Below, piece after piece: positions 16,033-22,998 of a DNA stretch of 64,000 bases (its first letter is position 1; each line of letters begins with the position of its first letter). Origin of the DNA: Reyranella sp. (GTDB taxonomy: Bacteria; Pseudomonadota; Alphaproteobacteria; Reyranellales; Reyranellaceae). The notes under the pieces are model-generated. The model ran no database searches, was not told the DNA's origin, and worked only from the letters and a program-made list of their open reading frames with translations. The position numbers and the translations under genes are program-made. Where the stretch lies: the NCBI RefSeq assembly GCF_004297265.1, contig NZ_SCUT01000024.1, forward strand, positions 62,001 to 126,000, in the 5' to 3' direction.

Positions 16033-17832
16033 GTGAGTGAAGTTACGTTTGCGGACCTCGGTCTGGCCGAGCCGCTGCTGCGTGCATTGAACGCGGCGAA
16101 TTACACGGTGCCGACGCCCATCCAGGCGCGCACGATTCCGGCCCTGCTGCAGGGTCGTGACGTGCTGGGCATCGCCCAGACCGGCACCGGCAAGACGGCG
16201 GCGTTCGCGCTGCCCGTGCTGCAGCATCTTTCCGAGTCGAAGGAGCGTGCGCAGCCCAAGAGCCCGCGCGCCCTCGTGCTGGCGCCGACCCGCGAGCTCG
16301 CGGTCCAGATCGCCCGCAGCTTCGACACCTACGGCCGCGGCCTCGGCCTGCGCCTCTGCACGGTCGTGGGTGGCCTGGGCTATGGCCGCCAGATCGAGAC
16401 CCTGTCGCGCGGCGTCGACATCCTGATCGCCACGCCGGGCCGCCTGCTCGACCTGGTCGAGCGTGGCAACGTGAAGCTCGGGCAGGTGACCTTCTTCGTC
16501 CTCGACGAAGCCGATCGCATGTTCGACATGGGCTTCGTCCGCGACGTGCGCCGCATCGCGGCGTCGGTTTCCAAGAATCGGCAGACCCTGCTGTTCTCGG
16601 CGACCATGCCGAACGACATCGCCAAGCTCGCCTCGGAGATCCTGAAGAACCCCGAGAAGGTCGAGATCGCGCCGCAGGGCCGCACGGTCGAGCGCATCGA
16701 CCAGCGCGTCTATTTCGTGAACGCCGCCAACAAGCGCACCCTGCTCAGCCATCTCCTGTCCGACGAGAGCCTCGAGCGGGTCATCGTCTTCACGCGCACC
16801 AAGCGCGGCGCCAACCGCGTCGCCGAAGCGCTGGAAGATCGCGGTGTGCGCTCGGAGGCGATCCACGGCAACAAGTCCCAGAACGCCCGGCAGAAGGCGC
16901 TCGACAACTTCGCCCGCGGCAAGGCGCGCGTGCTGGTCGCGACCGATCTCGCCTCGCGCGGCATCGACGTGCAGGGCGTGACCCACGTCATCAATTTCGA
17001 GCTGCCGGCCGACGCCGAGAGCTACGTCCACCGCATCGGCCGCACCGCGCGCGCCGGCACGTCGGGCATCGCGATCTCCTTCTGTGACGGCAGCGAGCGC
17101 GGCCAGCTCAAGGGCATCGAGCGTCTGACCAACCAGCGCATTCCGGTCGTGCCGACGCCGGCCAACGAGGACATGCCGCAGTTGCCGCCGCCCAAGGCAC
17201 GCGCCGAGGGTGACGATCGCGACGACCGTCGTGACGAGCGTCCGCGCGAGGGCCGTGGTGGCCCGCGCGGCGGCGGCCGGAATGGTGGCGGCGGTCGTCC
17301 CGGCGGGCATCGCTCGTTCGGCGACCGCCCGAACTACGACCAGTCGCGTGGTGATCGTGCGCCGGCGCAGGCCGACCCGCAGTTCCGCGGCGGCGACTAT
17401 CGCGATGCCCCGCAAGGCGGGCGTCCGCAGGGTGAGCGTTCTTACGGCGATCGTCCCCACGGCGATCGCCCCCAGCGCGACCGGCCTCATGGCGACCGTC
17501 CCTACGGCGACCGCCCGCGCGGCGAGCGTCCTCAGGGTGACCGTCCTCACGGCGACCGCCCCCATGGCGACCGGCCGCACCATGGCCGCCCGCAGGGTGA
17601 GCGCTCCTTCGGCGACCGTCCGCGCGGCGACCGCTTCGACCAAGCCCAGCGCGACCGCTCGCACGGCGATCGTCCGCACGGCGACCGCCCACAGGGTGAC
17701 CGCCCCTATGGCGACCGTCCTCAAGGTGAGCGTCCCTACGGCGATCGTCCGCAGGGCCCGCGTCCCCAGTGGAAGGGCCGTCGCTTTGGCGGCGGAGGCG
17801 GTGGTGGCCGCGGCCGGGGCCGCGCCGCCTAG
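16033..17832 (+). CDS. DEAD-box ATP-dependent RNA helicase (RhlE-like) with GDRP-repeat tail
   Basis: This is a 599-residue cytosolic RNA helicase for ribosome assembly or mRNA turnover. The core motifs are in order: Q motif (PIQARTIPALLQ), AQTGTGKT at residues 47-54, PTRELA, DEAD (VLDEADRMFDMGF) at about 157, SAT at about 188, ATDLASRGID and HRIGRTARAG near 333. From about residue 395 the protein is low complexity: an Arg/Gly/Asp-rich part, then about 20 copies of GDRP-type tetrads (GDRPHGDRPQ), ending in GGGGGGRGRG. Such RGG-like tails bind RNA and favour condensates. The start is GTG, with AAGGA upstream. The 3' end overlaps the stop of the next, convergent gene by four bases. Confidence 0.93.
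   Translation: MSEVTFADLGLAEPLLRALNAANYTVPTPIQARTIPALLQGRDVLGIAQTGTGKTAAFALPVLQHLSESKERAQPKSPRALVLAPTRELAVQIARSFDTYGRGLGLRLCTVVGGLGYGRQIETLSRGVDILIATPGRLLDLVERGNVKLGQVTFFVLDEADRMFDMGFVRDVRRIAASVSKNRQTLLFSATMPNDIAKLASEILKNPEKVEIAPQGRTVERIDQRVYFVNAANKRTLLSHLLSDESLERVIVFTRTKRGANRVAEALEDRGVRSEAIHGNKSQNARQKALDNFARGKARVLVATDLASRGIDVQGVTHVINFELPADAESYVHRIGRTARAGTSGIAISFCDGSERGQLKGIERLTNQRIPVVPTPANEDMPQLPPPKARAEGDDRDDRRDERPREGRGGPRGGGRNGGGGRPGGHRSFGDRPNYDQSRGDRAPAQADPQFRGGDYRDAPQGGRPQGERSYGDRPHGDRPQRDRPHGDRPYGDRPRGERPQGDRPHGDRPHGDRPHHGRPQGERSFGDRPRGDRFDQAQRDRSHGDRPHGDRPQGDRPYGDRPQGERPYGDRPQGPRPQWKGRRFGGGGGGGRGRGRAA
17440..17760 (+). repeat. Imperfect 12-15-base tandem repeat coding for GDRP units
   Basis: Within the helicase gene, units such as GGCGACCGTCCTCAC recur in frame with third-position variation between copies. 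They encode the GDR-P-H/Q/Y-G units, and there are about 20 tetrads between residues 470 and 577. Synonymous differences between units show selection on the protein and an older expansion, not a recent slippage array. Confidence 0.75.
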
Positions 17833-18761
17833 CTGAGAATTCCTTCCTCGCGGAAGATTTCCAGGCACTTCGAAAGAGCGCGCTCGTACCGGGCGCGCTC
17901 TTTTGCCATTGAGGCCTCGTCCCAGTCGAAGAACCCGCCCTTCGTCTTGAAGCCGATCCGCCCCTGGTCGACGTTGCGCTGAAGTACGGGTGGCGGTCCG
18001 TCGGCGTTGCTGAGATCGGGCCAGATGATCTTGGCGACGGCGCAGGTCGTGTCCCAACCCGAATGCTCCTTCTGCGTGATCGGACCGGCGGCGGCATAGC
18101 GAAAGCCGAAGGAGAGACGCACGGTCGCGTCGATATCCTCGGGCGAGGCGACGCCCTCTTCGATCAGCCACAGCGCCTCGCGCATCAGCGCGCCCTGGAT
18201 GCGGTTGCCCAGGAAGCCGATCACGTCCTTCTTCACCTGGACGGGGCGCTTGCCCAGCGCGCTCATGATAGCGCCGACCTTCTCGGCCAATGCGACGTCC
18301 GTGTGCACCGAACGCACGACCTCGACCAGCGGGATGAGGTGGGCCGGCATGAAGAAGTGGAGCCCCATCATGCGGTCCTGGCTCGCCAGGCCCTTGCCGA
18401 TCTCGCTGATCGGGAAGCTCGACGAGTTGGAGGTGAGCGGCACACCGGGGCGCGACAGCCGCTCCAGGTCGGCGAAGATCTGCCGCTTCAGCGCGAGATC
18501 CTCGGTTACCGTTTCGACGACGATGTCGATCTTCGACCAGGGCGGCTCCTCGAGCGTCGCGTAAGCCGCGAGGCCCGAGACATCGTCCGGTTTCCCCATG
18601 GCCTTGAGCGCGCGGGATGTCGCCGCAGGCAGGCCGTCGCGGGTCGAGGCGGAGCGCGACACGACGTCCACCTTCCAGCCACCGCCCAGGAACATGGCGA
18701 TGATTCCGACGCCCATGGTGCCTCCTCCCAGCACCAGCGCGTGTCGTTCGCTTTGCGGCAT
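17829..18761 (-). CDS. 3-hydroxyacyl-CoA dehydrogenase family protein
   Basis: This is a 310-residue NAD-dependent 3-hydroxyacyl-CoA (or L-carnitine/3-hydroxybutyryl-type) dehydrogenase. Features: the Rossmann motif LVLGGGTMGVGIIAMFLGGGWKV at the N-terminus, ETVTEDLALKRQIFADLE, the NSSSFPISEIG block, the catalytic His in MMGLHFFMPAHLIPLVEVV and the C-terminal helical domain (DVIGFLGNRIQGALMREALWLIEEG, GFKTKGGFFDWD). ATG at MPQSE is chosen because GGGAG precedes it by about 9 bases; MGEKGMPQ is an alternative six codons upstream. It is divergent from the crotonase at 18848, with 86 bp between starts, and both act on acyl-CoA. Confidence 0.88.
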   Translation of the reverse strand: MPQSERHALVLGGGTMGVGIIAMFLGGGWKVDVVSRSASTRDGLPAATSRALKAMGKPDDVSGLAAYATLEEPPWSKIDIVVETVTEDLALKRQIFADLERLSRPGVPLTSNSSSFPISEIGKGLASQDRMMGLHFFMPAHLIPLVEVVRSVHTDVALAEKVGAIMSALGKRPVQVKKDVIGFLGNRIQGALMREALWLIEEGVASPEDIDATVRLSFGFRYAAAGPITQKEHSGWDTTCAVAKIIWPDLSNADGPPPVLQRNVDQGRIGFKTKGGFFDWDEASMAKERARYERALSKCLEIFREEGILS

Positions 18762-18847
18762 ACCTTTTTCTCCCATATCGACGCGTGACCCCTGCCGGGG
18801 CAGTATCCCGGCCAAGTTAGCCGGATTTTCAACGCGGGAGAAAACAG

Positions 18848-19621
18848 ATGAGCGCCACCTTCAAGGACATCGGGATCAGCACCGACGGCGCGGTCGGGAT
18901 CGTCGAGATTCAGCGGCCGCCGCACAACTTCTTCGACAACTCGCTGATCAACCAGATCGCCGATGCCTTCGAGGCGTTCGACCGCGACGACAAGATCCGC
19001 GCCTACGTGCTGTGCGCGCAGGGCAAGTCGTTCTGCGCTGGCGCCGATTTCGCCAACCGCCCGCAGACCGGCGCGGCCGAGAGCGGCAAGCATCTCTACA
19101 AGGAAGCGACCCGCCTTTTCCGTTCGAAGAAGCCCAGCGTCGCCGCGGTGCAGGGCCCGGCGATCGGCGGCGGCCTCGGCCTCGCCCTGATGCCGGATTT
19201 CCGCGTCGCCTGCGCCGAGGCGCGCTTTGCCGCCAACTTCACGCGTCTGGGCTTCCACCCGGGCTTCTCGCTCACCTTCACGCTGCCGCGCCTGATCGGC
19301 CAGCAGAAGGCGAACCTGATGTTCTACACGGGCCGCCGCATCGGCGGTGAGCAGGCCTACGAATGGGGCATGGCCGACGTGCTTGTGCCGCTCGCCGACG
19401 TGCGCAAGGAAGCGATCAAGCTCGCGCAGGAGATCGCCGAGTCGGCGCCGCTCGCGGTGATGTCGACCCGCGAGACGATGCGCCGTGGCTTCGCCGATGC
19501 GGCGGAGATCGCCACCGAACGCGAGCTCACCGAGCAGGACTGGACGCGCAAGACCGAGGACTTCAAGGAGGGCGTCAAGTCCTACGCCGAGAAGCGCCCC
19601 GGCAACTGGAAGAACCGCTAA
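18848..19621 (+). CDS. Enoyl-CoA hydratase/isomerase family protein
   Basis: This is a 257-residue crotonase-fold enzyme. Motifs: GIVEIQRPPHNFFDNSL, AYVLCAQGKSFCAGADFANRP (first oxyanion loop), AAVQGPAIGGGLGLALMPDFRVA (second) and FTRLGFHPGFSLTFTLPRLIG, where the hydratase Glu is replaced by a Pro/Gly-containing stretch. The QRPPHNFFD signature is that of a hydratase-like group with unknown substrates. CGGGAG is placed 8-9 bases before the ATG. It lies 11 bp upstream of the SDR gene and probably forms an operon with it and the DUF423 gene. Confidence 0.87.
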   Translation: MSATFKDIGISTDGAVGIVEIQRPPHNFFDNSLINQIADAFEAFDRDDKIRAYVLCAQGKSFCAGADFANRPQTGAAESGKHLYKEATRLFRSKKPSVAAVQGPAIGGGLGLALMPDFRVACAEARFAANFTRLGFHPGFSLTFTLPRLIGQQKANLMFYTGRRIGGEQAYEWGMADVLVPLADVRKEAIKLAQEIAESAPLAVMSTRETMRRGFADAAEIATERELTEQDWTRKTEDFKEGVKSYAEKRPGNWKNR

Positions 19622-19632
19622 GGGAGCGTTCC

Positions 19633-20436
19633 ATGGCTCAGGTCTCGGGCAAGGTCGCCATCGTCACGGGCGGTGCTTCCGGCATCGGCGAGGCCTGTGC
19701 CGAAACGCTGGCGCGCGAAGGCGCGTCGGTACTCATCACCGACATCGACGACACCCTGGGCAAGGGTGTCGTCGAGCGCATCACCAAGGCGGGCGGCAAG
19801 GCCCACTACATGCGCCACGACGTGCGAGACGAAGGCGCGTGGCCGGGCATCGTCGCCGACGCCGAGAAGCGCTACGGCCGCCTCGACATCATGGTGGCCA
19901 ATGCCGGCATCGGCATCATGTCGCCCATCGCGACCATGACGCTGGCGGACTGGCAGCGTCAGCAGGCCATCAACCTCGACGGCGTGTTCCTCTCGATCAA
20001 GCATTCGATCCCGGCGATGAAGCGCGCGGGCGGCGGCTCGATCGTGCTGATGTCGTCGGTGGCGGGCCTGCGCGGCGCGCCGGGCCTCGCGGCCTATTCG
20101 GCGACCAAGGGCGGCGTGCGCCTGCTGGCCAAGTCGGTGGCGCTCGAGCACGCGGCCGACAGCATCCGCTGCAATTCGGTGCATCCCGGCATCATCGCCA
20201 CGCCGATCTGGGAGAAGATCCCGACCGGCGCCGAAGGCAATCGCCGCAATGCGCCGATCGATCCGCGCGAGCGTGCCGCCGCGACGGTGCCGCTGCCGCG
20301 GGTCGGCGAGGCGCAGGACATCGCCAACGGCGTGCTGTTCCTGTGCACCGACGCCGCCAACTACATCACCGGCCAGGAGCTGGTGATCGACGGCGGCATG
20401 ACCGCCGGCGGGCGACCGACCCGGCCGCTGCAATAG
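19633..20436 (+). CDS. Short-chain dehydrogenase/reductase (SDR)
   Basis: This is a 267-residue NAD-dependent SDR. Motifs: IVTGGASGIGEACAETLAREG, MVANAGIGI (NAG), the active-site Ser in VLMSSVAGLRG, YSATKGG with catalytic Tyr/Lys, and DGGMTAGGRP at the C-terminus. The acidic Asp at the end of beta-2 (LITDIDD) indicates NAD(H) preference. It is flanked by the crotonase (11 bp upstream) and the DUF423 protein (4 bp downstream). Its likely role is oxidation of a 3-hydroxyacyl-CoA or similar alcohol after hydration, inferred from the neighbour. Confidence 0.9.
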   Translation: MAQVSGKVAIVTGGASGIGEACAETLAREGASVLITDIDDTLGKGVVERITKAGGKAHYMRHDVRDEGAWPGIVADAEKRYGRLDIMVANAGIGIMSPIATMTLADWQRQQAINLDGVFLSIKHSIPAMKRAGGGSIVLMSSVAGLRGAPGLAAYSATKGGVRLLAKSVALEHAADSIRCNSVHPGIIATPIWEKIPTGAEGNRRNAPIDPRERAAATVPLPRVGEAQDIANGVLFLCTDAANYITGQELVIDGGMTAGGRPTRPLQ

Positions 20437-20440
20437 TCCT

Positions 20441-20839
20441 ATGGGCGCCGCCGCGCGGTTCTGGATCGTCGTCGCCGCGCTGAGCGGCGCGATCTCGGTC
20501 ATCATCGGCGCCTTCGCGGCGCACGGCCTCGACCTGCGCACGGAAGCCGGGCTGAAGGCCCGCGACTGGCTGCAGACCGGCAGCCACTATCAGATGGTCC
20601 ATGCGCTGGCGATGCTGGGCGTCTGCGCCTTGGCCGGTGCCGAGCTCCTGAACGTGCGCCTGGCCGTCGTCGCCCTGTGGCTGTTCCTCGTCGGCAGCGT
20701 CCTGTTCCCCGGCGCGCTCTATTCCCTGTCGTTCGGCGGGCCGCGATGGTTCGGCGCCGTCGCGCCGATCGGCGGTCTCGCCTTCATCGCGGGCTGGGTG
20801 TTCCTGGCGATCGCCGCTTTCAAGGGGCGTGGTGTCTGA
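20441..20839 (+). CDS. DUF423 family membrane protein
   Basis: This is a 132-residue inner-membrane protein with four hydrophobic helices. The N-terminal helix ends in IGAFAAHGLDLR, and the family signature LQTGSHYQMVHALAMLGVCAL is clear. The C-terminal GPRWFGAVAPIGGLAFIAGWV also matches DUF423 (YgdD-like). No function is established. It begins 4 bp after the SDR stop. A REPIN-like element follows 11 bp after its stop, between it and the convergent cinA-like gene. Confidence 0.87.
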   Translation: MGAAARFWIVVAALSGAISVIIGAFAAHGLDLRTEAGLKARDWLQTGSHYQMVHALAMLGVCALAGAELLNVRLAVVALWLFLVGSVLFPGALYSLSFGGPRWFGAVAPIGGLAFIAGWVFLAIAAFKGRGV

Positions 20840-20850
20840 CGAGCATCAAG

Positions 20851-20924
20851 GGAGCGCGCAACTCCAGTTGCGCTCATATCTTGGCTACTGACGAAGCCTG
20901 AGCGCCACTGGAGTGGCGCGCTCC
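20851..20924. repeat. REPIN-like double palindrome, copy 2 (covarying left arm)
   Basis: Arms are 20851-20874 and 20901-20924, separated by 26 bases. The right arm is the consensus 24-mer in inverse orientation. The left arm differs by C-to-A and G-to-T at positions that pair with each other in the inner hairpin (GCGCAACT facing AGTTGCGC). The hairpin stays perfect while arm-to-arm pairing is lost at those two places. Confidence 0.85.
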
Positions 20925-20947
20925 AAGGAGACAATTAGGCCTCTCGA

Positions 20948-21430
20948 TCAGGAAAGCTGCTCGTCCAGCAGCTTGAGGGCTTCGGCGGCGAAGGCGCGCA
21001 TGTTGGCGACGCGGTCGTCGGAGCCGGTGCGCAGGGTGCGCGCCACGCTGCCGTGGGGACCGACGACTGCGACGCAGGTATGGCCGGCGGGATCGCCGTA
21101 GGAATTGCCGGTCGGACCGGAGGCGCCTGTCTCGGACAGGCCCCAGGTCGTCTTTAGGCGCTCACGGACATGCTCGGCGGCGAGCAGCGCCCAGGGCTCG
21201 GAGGAGGAGCGGACGCCGGCGCGCTTCTCGCGCGGCACCGCGAGGAAGGCGTCGCCAGCCGGTCGCGTGTAGACCACCGCACCACCCATGAAGTAGGCCG
21301 AGGCGCCCGGCACGGCGAGCAGCGCAGCGGAGACCAGTCCGCCGGCGGACGATTCGGAGATGCCGACCGTTTCCTTGCGGGCCTTCAGTTTTTCGCCGAC
21401 TCGCTTGGCGAGCGGGAGCAGGGTGTCCAT
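20948..21430 (-). CDS. CinA C-terminal domain nicotinamide-nucleotide amidohydrolase family
   Basis: This 160-residue protein is the stand-alone CinA-C (PncC) domain, which deamidates nicotinamide mononucleotide to recycle pyridine nucleotides. Key elements: VGISESSAGGLVSAALLAVPGASAYF (ESxTGG-type active loop, here ESSAGG), GGAVVYTRPAGDAFL, the block GLSETGASGPTGNSYGDPAG and TCVAVVGPHG. The catalytic Ser and Lys/Arg context is conserved, but the canonical ESCTGG is changed to ESSAGG, so activity should be tested. It is co-directional with the DOPA-dioxygenase-like gene 4 bp upstream. Confidence 0.87.
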   Translation of the reverse strand: MDTLLPLAKRVGEKLKARKETVGISESSAGGLVSAALLAVPGASAYFMGGAVVYTRPAGDAFLAVPREKRAGVRSSSEPWALLAAEHVRERLKTTWGLSETGASGPTGNSYGDPAGHTCVAVVGPHGSVARTLRTGSDDRVANMRAFAAEALKLLDEQLS

Positions 21431-21434
21431 CGGG

Positions 21435-21779
21435 TCAATCCTTCTTCGTGAAGATGTCGAGGACCAGCGGCACCTGCTGGCCCATCCAGATCGCGCGGTC
21501 GCGATGATCCTCCAGATCGTGCCCGGTGTTGGGATGAATGAACACCGTAAGTTCGCCGCGGTTGAGGGTCAGCCACGACAGGAAGGGCTGGAACTGCTCG
21601 TTCTTCAATCCGACCTGGTAGCTGAACCGCGGATGCGGTCCGACCGGCCTCTCGTGAAAGCGGCCCATCTCGATGGGGAAAGTCTTTTCGATGCGTTCAC
21701 GCAGCGCCCACGCCGCATCGCGCGACGCTTCGTCGAAATAGACGTGGGCATGCCAGTCCTTGATTTGGTCAGCATTCAT
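21435..21779 (-). CDS. DOPA 4,5-dioxygenase family protein
   Basis: This 114-residue small protein has the family core IKDWHAHVYFDEASRDAAW, with its His-x-His, and later SYQVGLKNEQFQPFLSWL and the metal site HPNTGHDLEDHRDRAIWMG. Fungal and plant members cleave DOPA extradiolically. Bacterial members of this family are mostly uncharacterised, so the activity is unproven. I chose ATG at MNADQ; an in-frame ATG four codons upstream (MVNV) is possible. It is divergent from the acyl-CoA dehydrogenase, with 85 bp between starts. Confidence 0.85.
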   Translation of the reverse strand: MNADQIKDWHAHVYFDEASRDAAWALRERIEKTFPIEMGRFHERPVGPHPRFSYQVGLKNEQFQPFLSWLTLNRGELTVFIHPNTGHDLEDHRDRAIWMGQQVPLVLDIFTKKD

Positions 21780-21827
21780 GACGTTCACCATATCGTTGCA
21801 CAACCCGCCTGACGGAACCCAGAGCCG

Positions 21828-21856
21828 TTCCCCGAGCCGAGCTTGCTTGCTAGGGT
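21828..21856 (+). promoter_or_regulatory. Candidate promoter giving a leaderless acyl-CoA dehydrogenase mRNA
   Basis: TTCCCC (21828-21833) and TAGGGT (21851-21856) are 17 bases apart. TAGGGT is followed by CGGG and the ATG comes 8 bases after the -10 box. Transcription would then start at or within a couple of bases of the ATG, and no Shine-Dalgarno precedes it. The -35 match is weak. Confidence 0.3.
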
Positions 21857-21864
21857 CGGGCATC

Positions 21865-22989
21865 ATGAACTTCGATTTCTCCGACGACCAGAAGCTGCTC
21901 AAGGAGCAGGTTCGCAAATTCCTCGCCGACAAGTGCCCCACCAAAGTGGTGCGGCGCGTGCTCGACGGCAATGAAACCCACGCGGAAGATGTCTGGAAAG
22001 GCCTCGTCGATCTCGGCGTGCCGGCCCTCGGCATTCCCGAGGAGTATGGCGGGATGGGCCTGTCGCCGCTCGAAGTCTGCGTCGCCGCCGAGGAGATCGG
22101 CCGCGCCGCGGCGCCGGTGCCGTTCGACAGCTCGGTCGTGCTGGCGACCGAAGCGCTGAAGCTCGCGGGCTCCGACGCGCAGAAGAAGAAGTGGCTGCCC
22201 GAACTCGCATCGGGCAAGGCGATCGGCACGATGGCCATCGCCGAGGGCGCGCAGCCGCCGAAGCCGCGGAACATCCGCACCACGTTCGGCGGTGGTCGCC
22301 TCAATGGCAGGAAACTGCCGGTGACCGACGGCGAAGCCGCAACCTTCGCGATCGTGCTCGCCAACACCGGCGGCTCGGGCGATCGCGCCGTGTCGCTGGT
22401 CCTCGTCGACCTCACGCAGAAGGCCGTCGCGAAGAAGCGCATCGAGACGATCGATCCGGCACGCAAGCACGCCGAACTTACCTTCAGCGATGCCTCGGCC
22501 GAGTTGCTGGGCGGCGAGGGCGAGGGCTGGCGCCTGCTCGAGCGACTCTACGATGCGGCGGCGGTGTACTTCGCCTTCGCGCAGGTCGGCGGTGCGGAGG
22601 CCGCGATGTGGATGGCGCGCGACTATGCGCTGCAGCGCCAGGCGTTCGGCCGGGCCATCGGCTCCTACCAGGCGATCAAGCACAAGCTCGCGGACTGCTA
22701 CGTGAAGCTCGAGCTGGCGCGTTCCAACGCCTATTACGGCGCGATGATGCTGACCGAAGACGGTGCCGACCTGCCGCTGGCGGCCGCGGCGGCGCGCATC
22801 GCGGCGACCGACGCCTACGACTTCGCGGCCAAGGAAAACATCCAGACCCATGGCGGCATCGGCTTCACCTGGGAAGCCGATACGCAGTTCCATTACCGCC
22901 GTTCGCGCCTGATGGCGCTGTCGCTCGGCGGACCGATGGCGTGGAAGGACAAGCTGGTGACCCGTCTCGAACAGAAGAACGCGGCCTAG
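21865..22989 (+). CDS. Acyl-CoA dehydrogenase family protein
   Basis: This is a 374-residue FAD-dependent dehydrogenase that introduces an alpha,beta double bond into acyl-CoA. Elements: MNFDFSDDQKLLKEQVRKFL, FDSSVVLATEAL, DPARKHAELTFSDASAELLGGEGEGW, RQAFGRAIGSYQAIKHKLADCYV (family signature 2) and ENIQTHGGIGFTWEADTQFHYRR near the C-terminus, which lies where CaiA-type enzymes carry the catalytic base. The ATG lacks a Shine-Dalgarno. The next acyl-CoA dehydrogenase begins 9 bp after the stop; heteromeric alpha2beta2 acyl-CoA dehydrogenases of this paired kind are known for steroid side-chain oxidation (ChsE-type), and two non-identical adjacent genes fit that arrangement. Confidence 0.9.
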   Translation: MNFDFSDDQKLLKEQVRKFLADKCPTKVVRRVLDGNETHAEDVWKGLVDLGVPALGIPEEYGGMGLSPLEVCVAAEEIGRAAAPVPFDSSVVLATEALKLAGSDAQKKKWLPELASGKAIGTMAIAEGAQPPKPRNIRTTFGGGRLNGRKLPVTDGEAATFAIVLANTGGSGDRAVSLVLVDLTQKAVAKKRIETIDPARKHAELTFSDASAELLGGEGEGWRLLERLYDAAAVYFAFAQVGGAEAAMWMARDYALQRQAFGRAIGSYQAIKHKLADCYVKLELARSNAYYGAMMLTEDGADLPLAAAAARIAATDAYDFAAKENIQTHGGIGFTWEADTQFHYRRSRLMALSLGGPMAWKDKLVTRLEQKNAA

Positions 22990-22998
22990 GAGGGAACG

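Noticed and set aside
16030-18171. 713-codon open frame on the minus strand opposite the DEAD-box helicase, rich in Val/Ala/Thr repeats
   Set aside because: It mirrors the GDRP repeat on the other strand; its repeats come from the codon bias of the true gene, and it continues into the 3-hydroxyacyl-CoA dehydrogenase.
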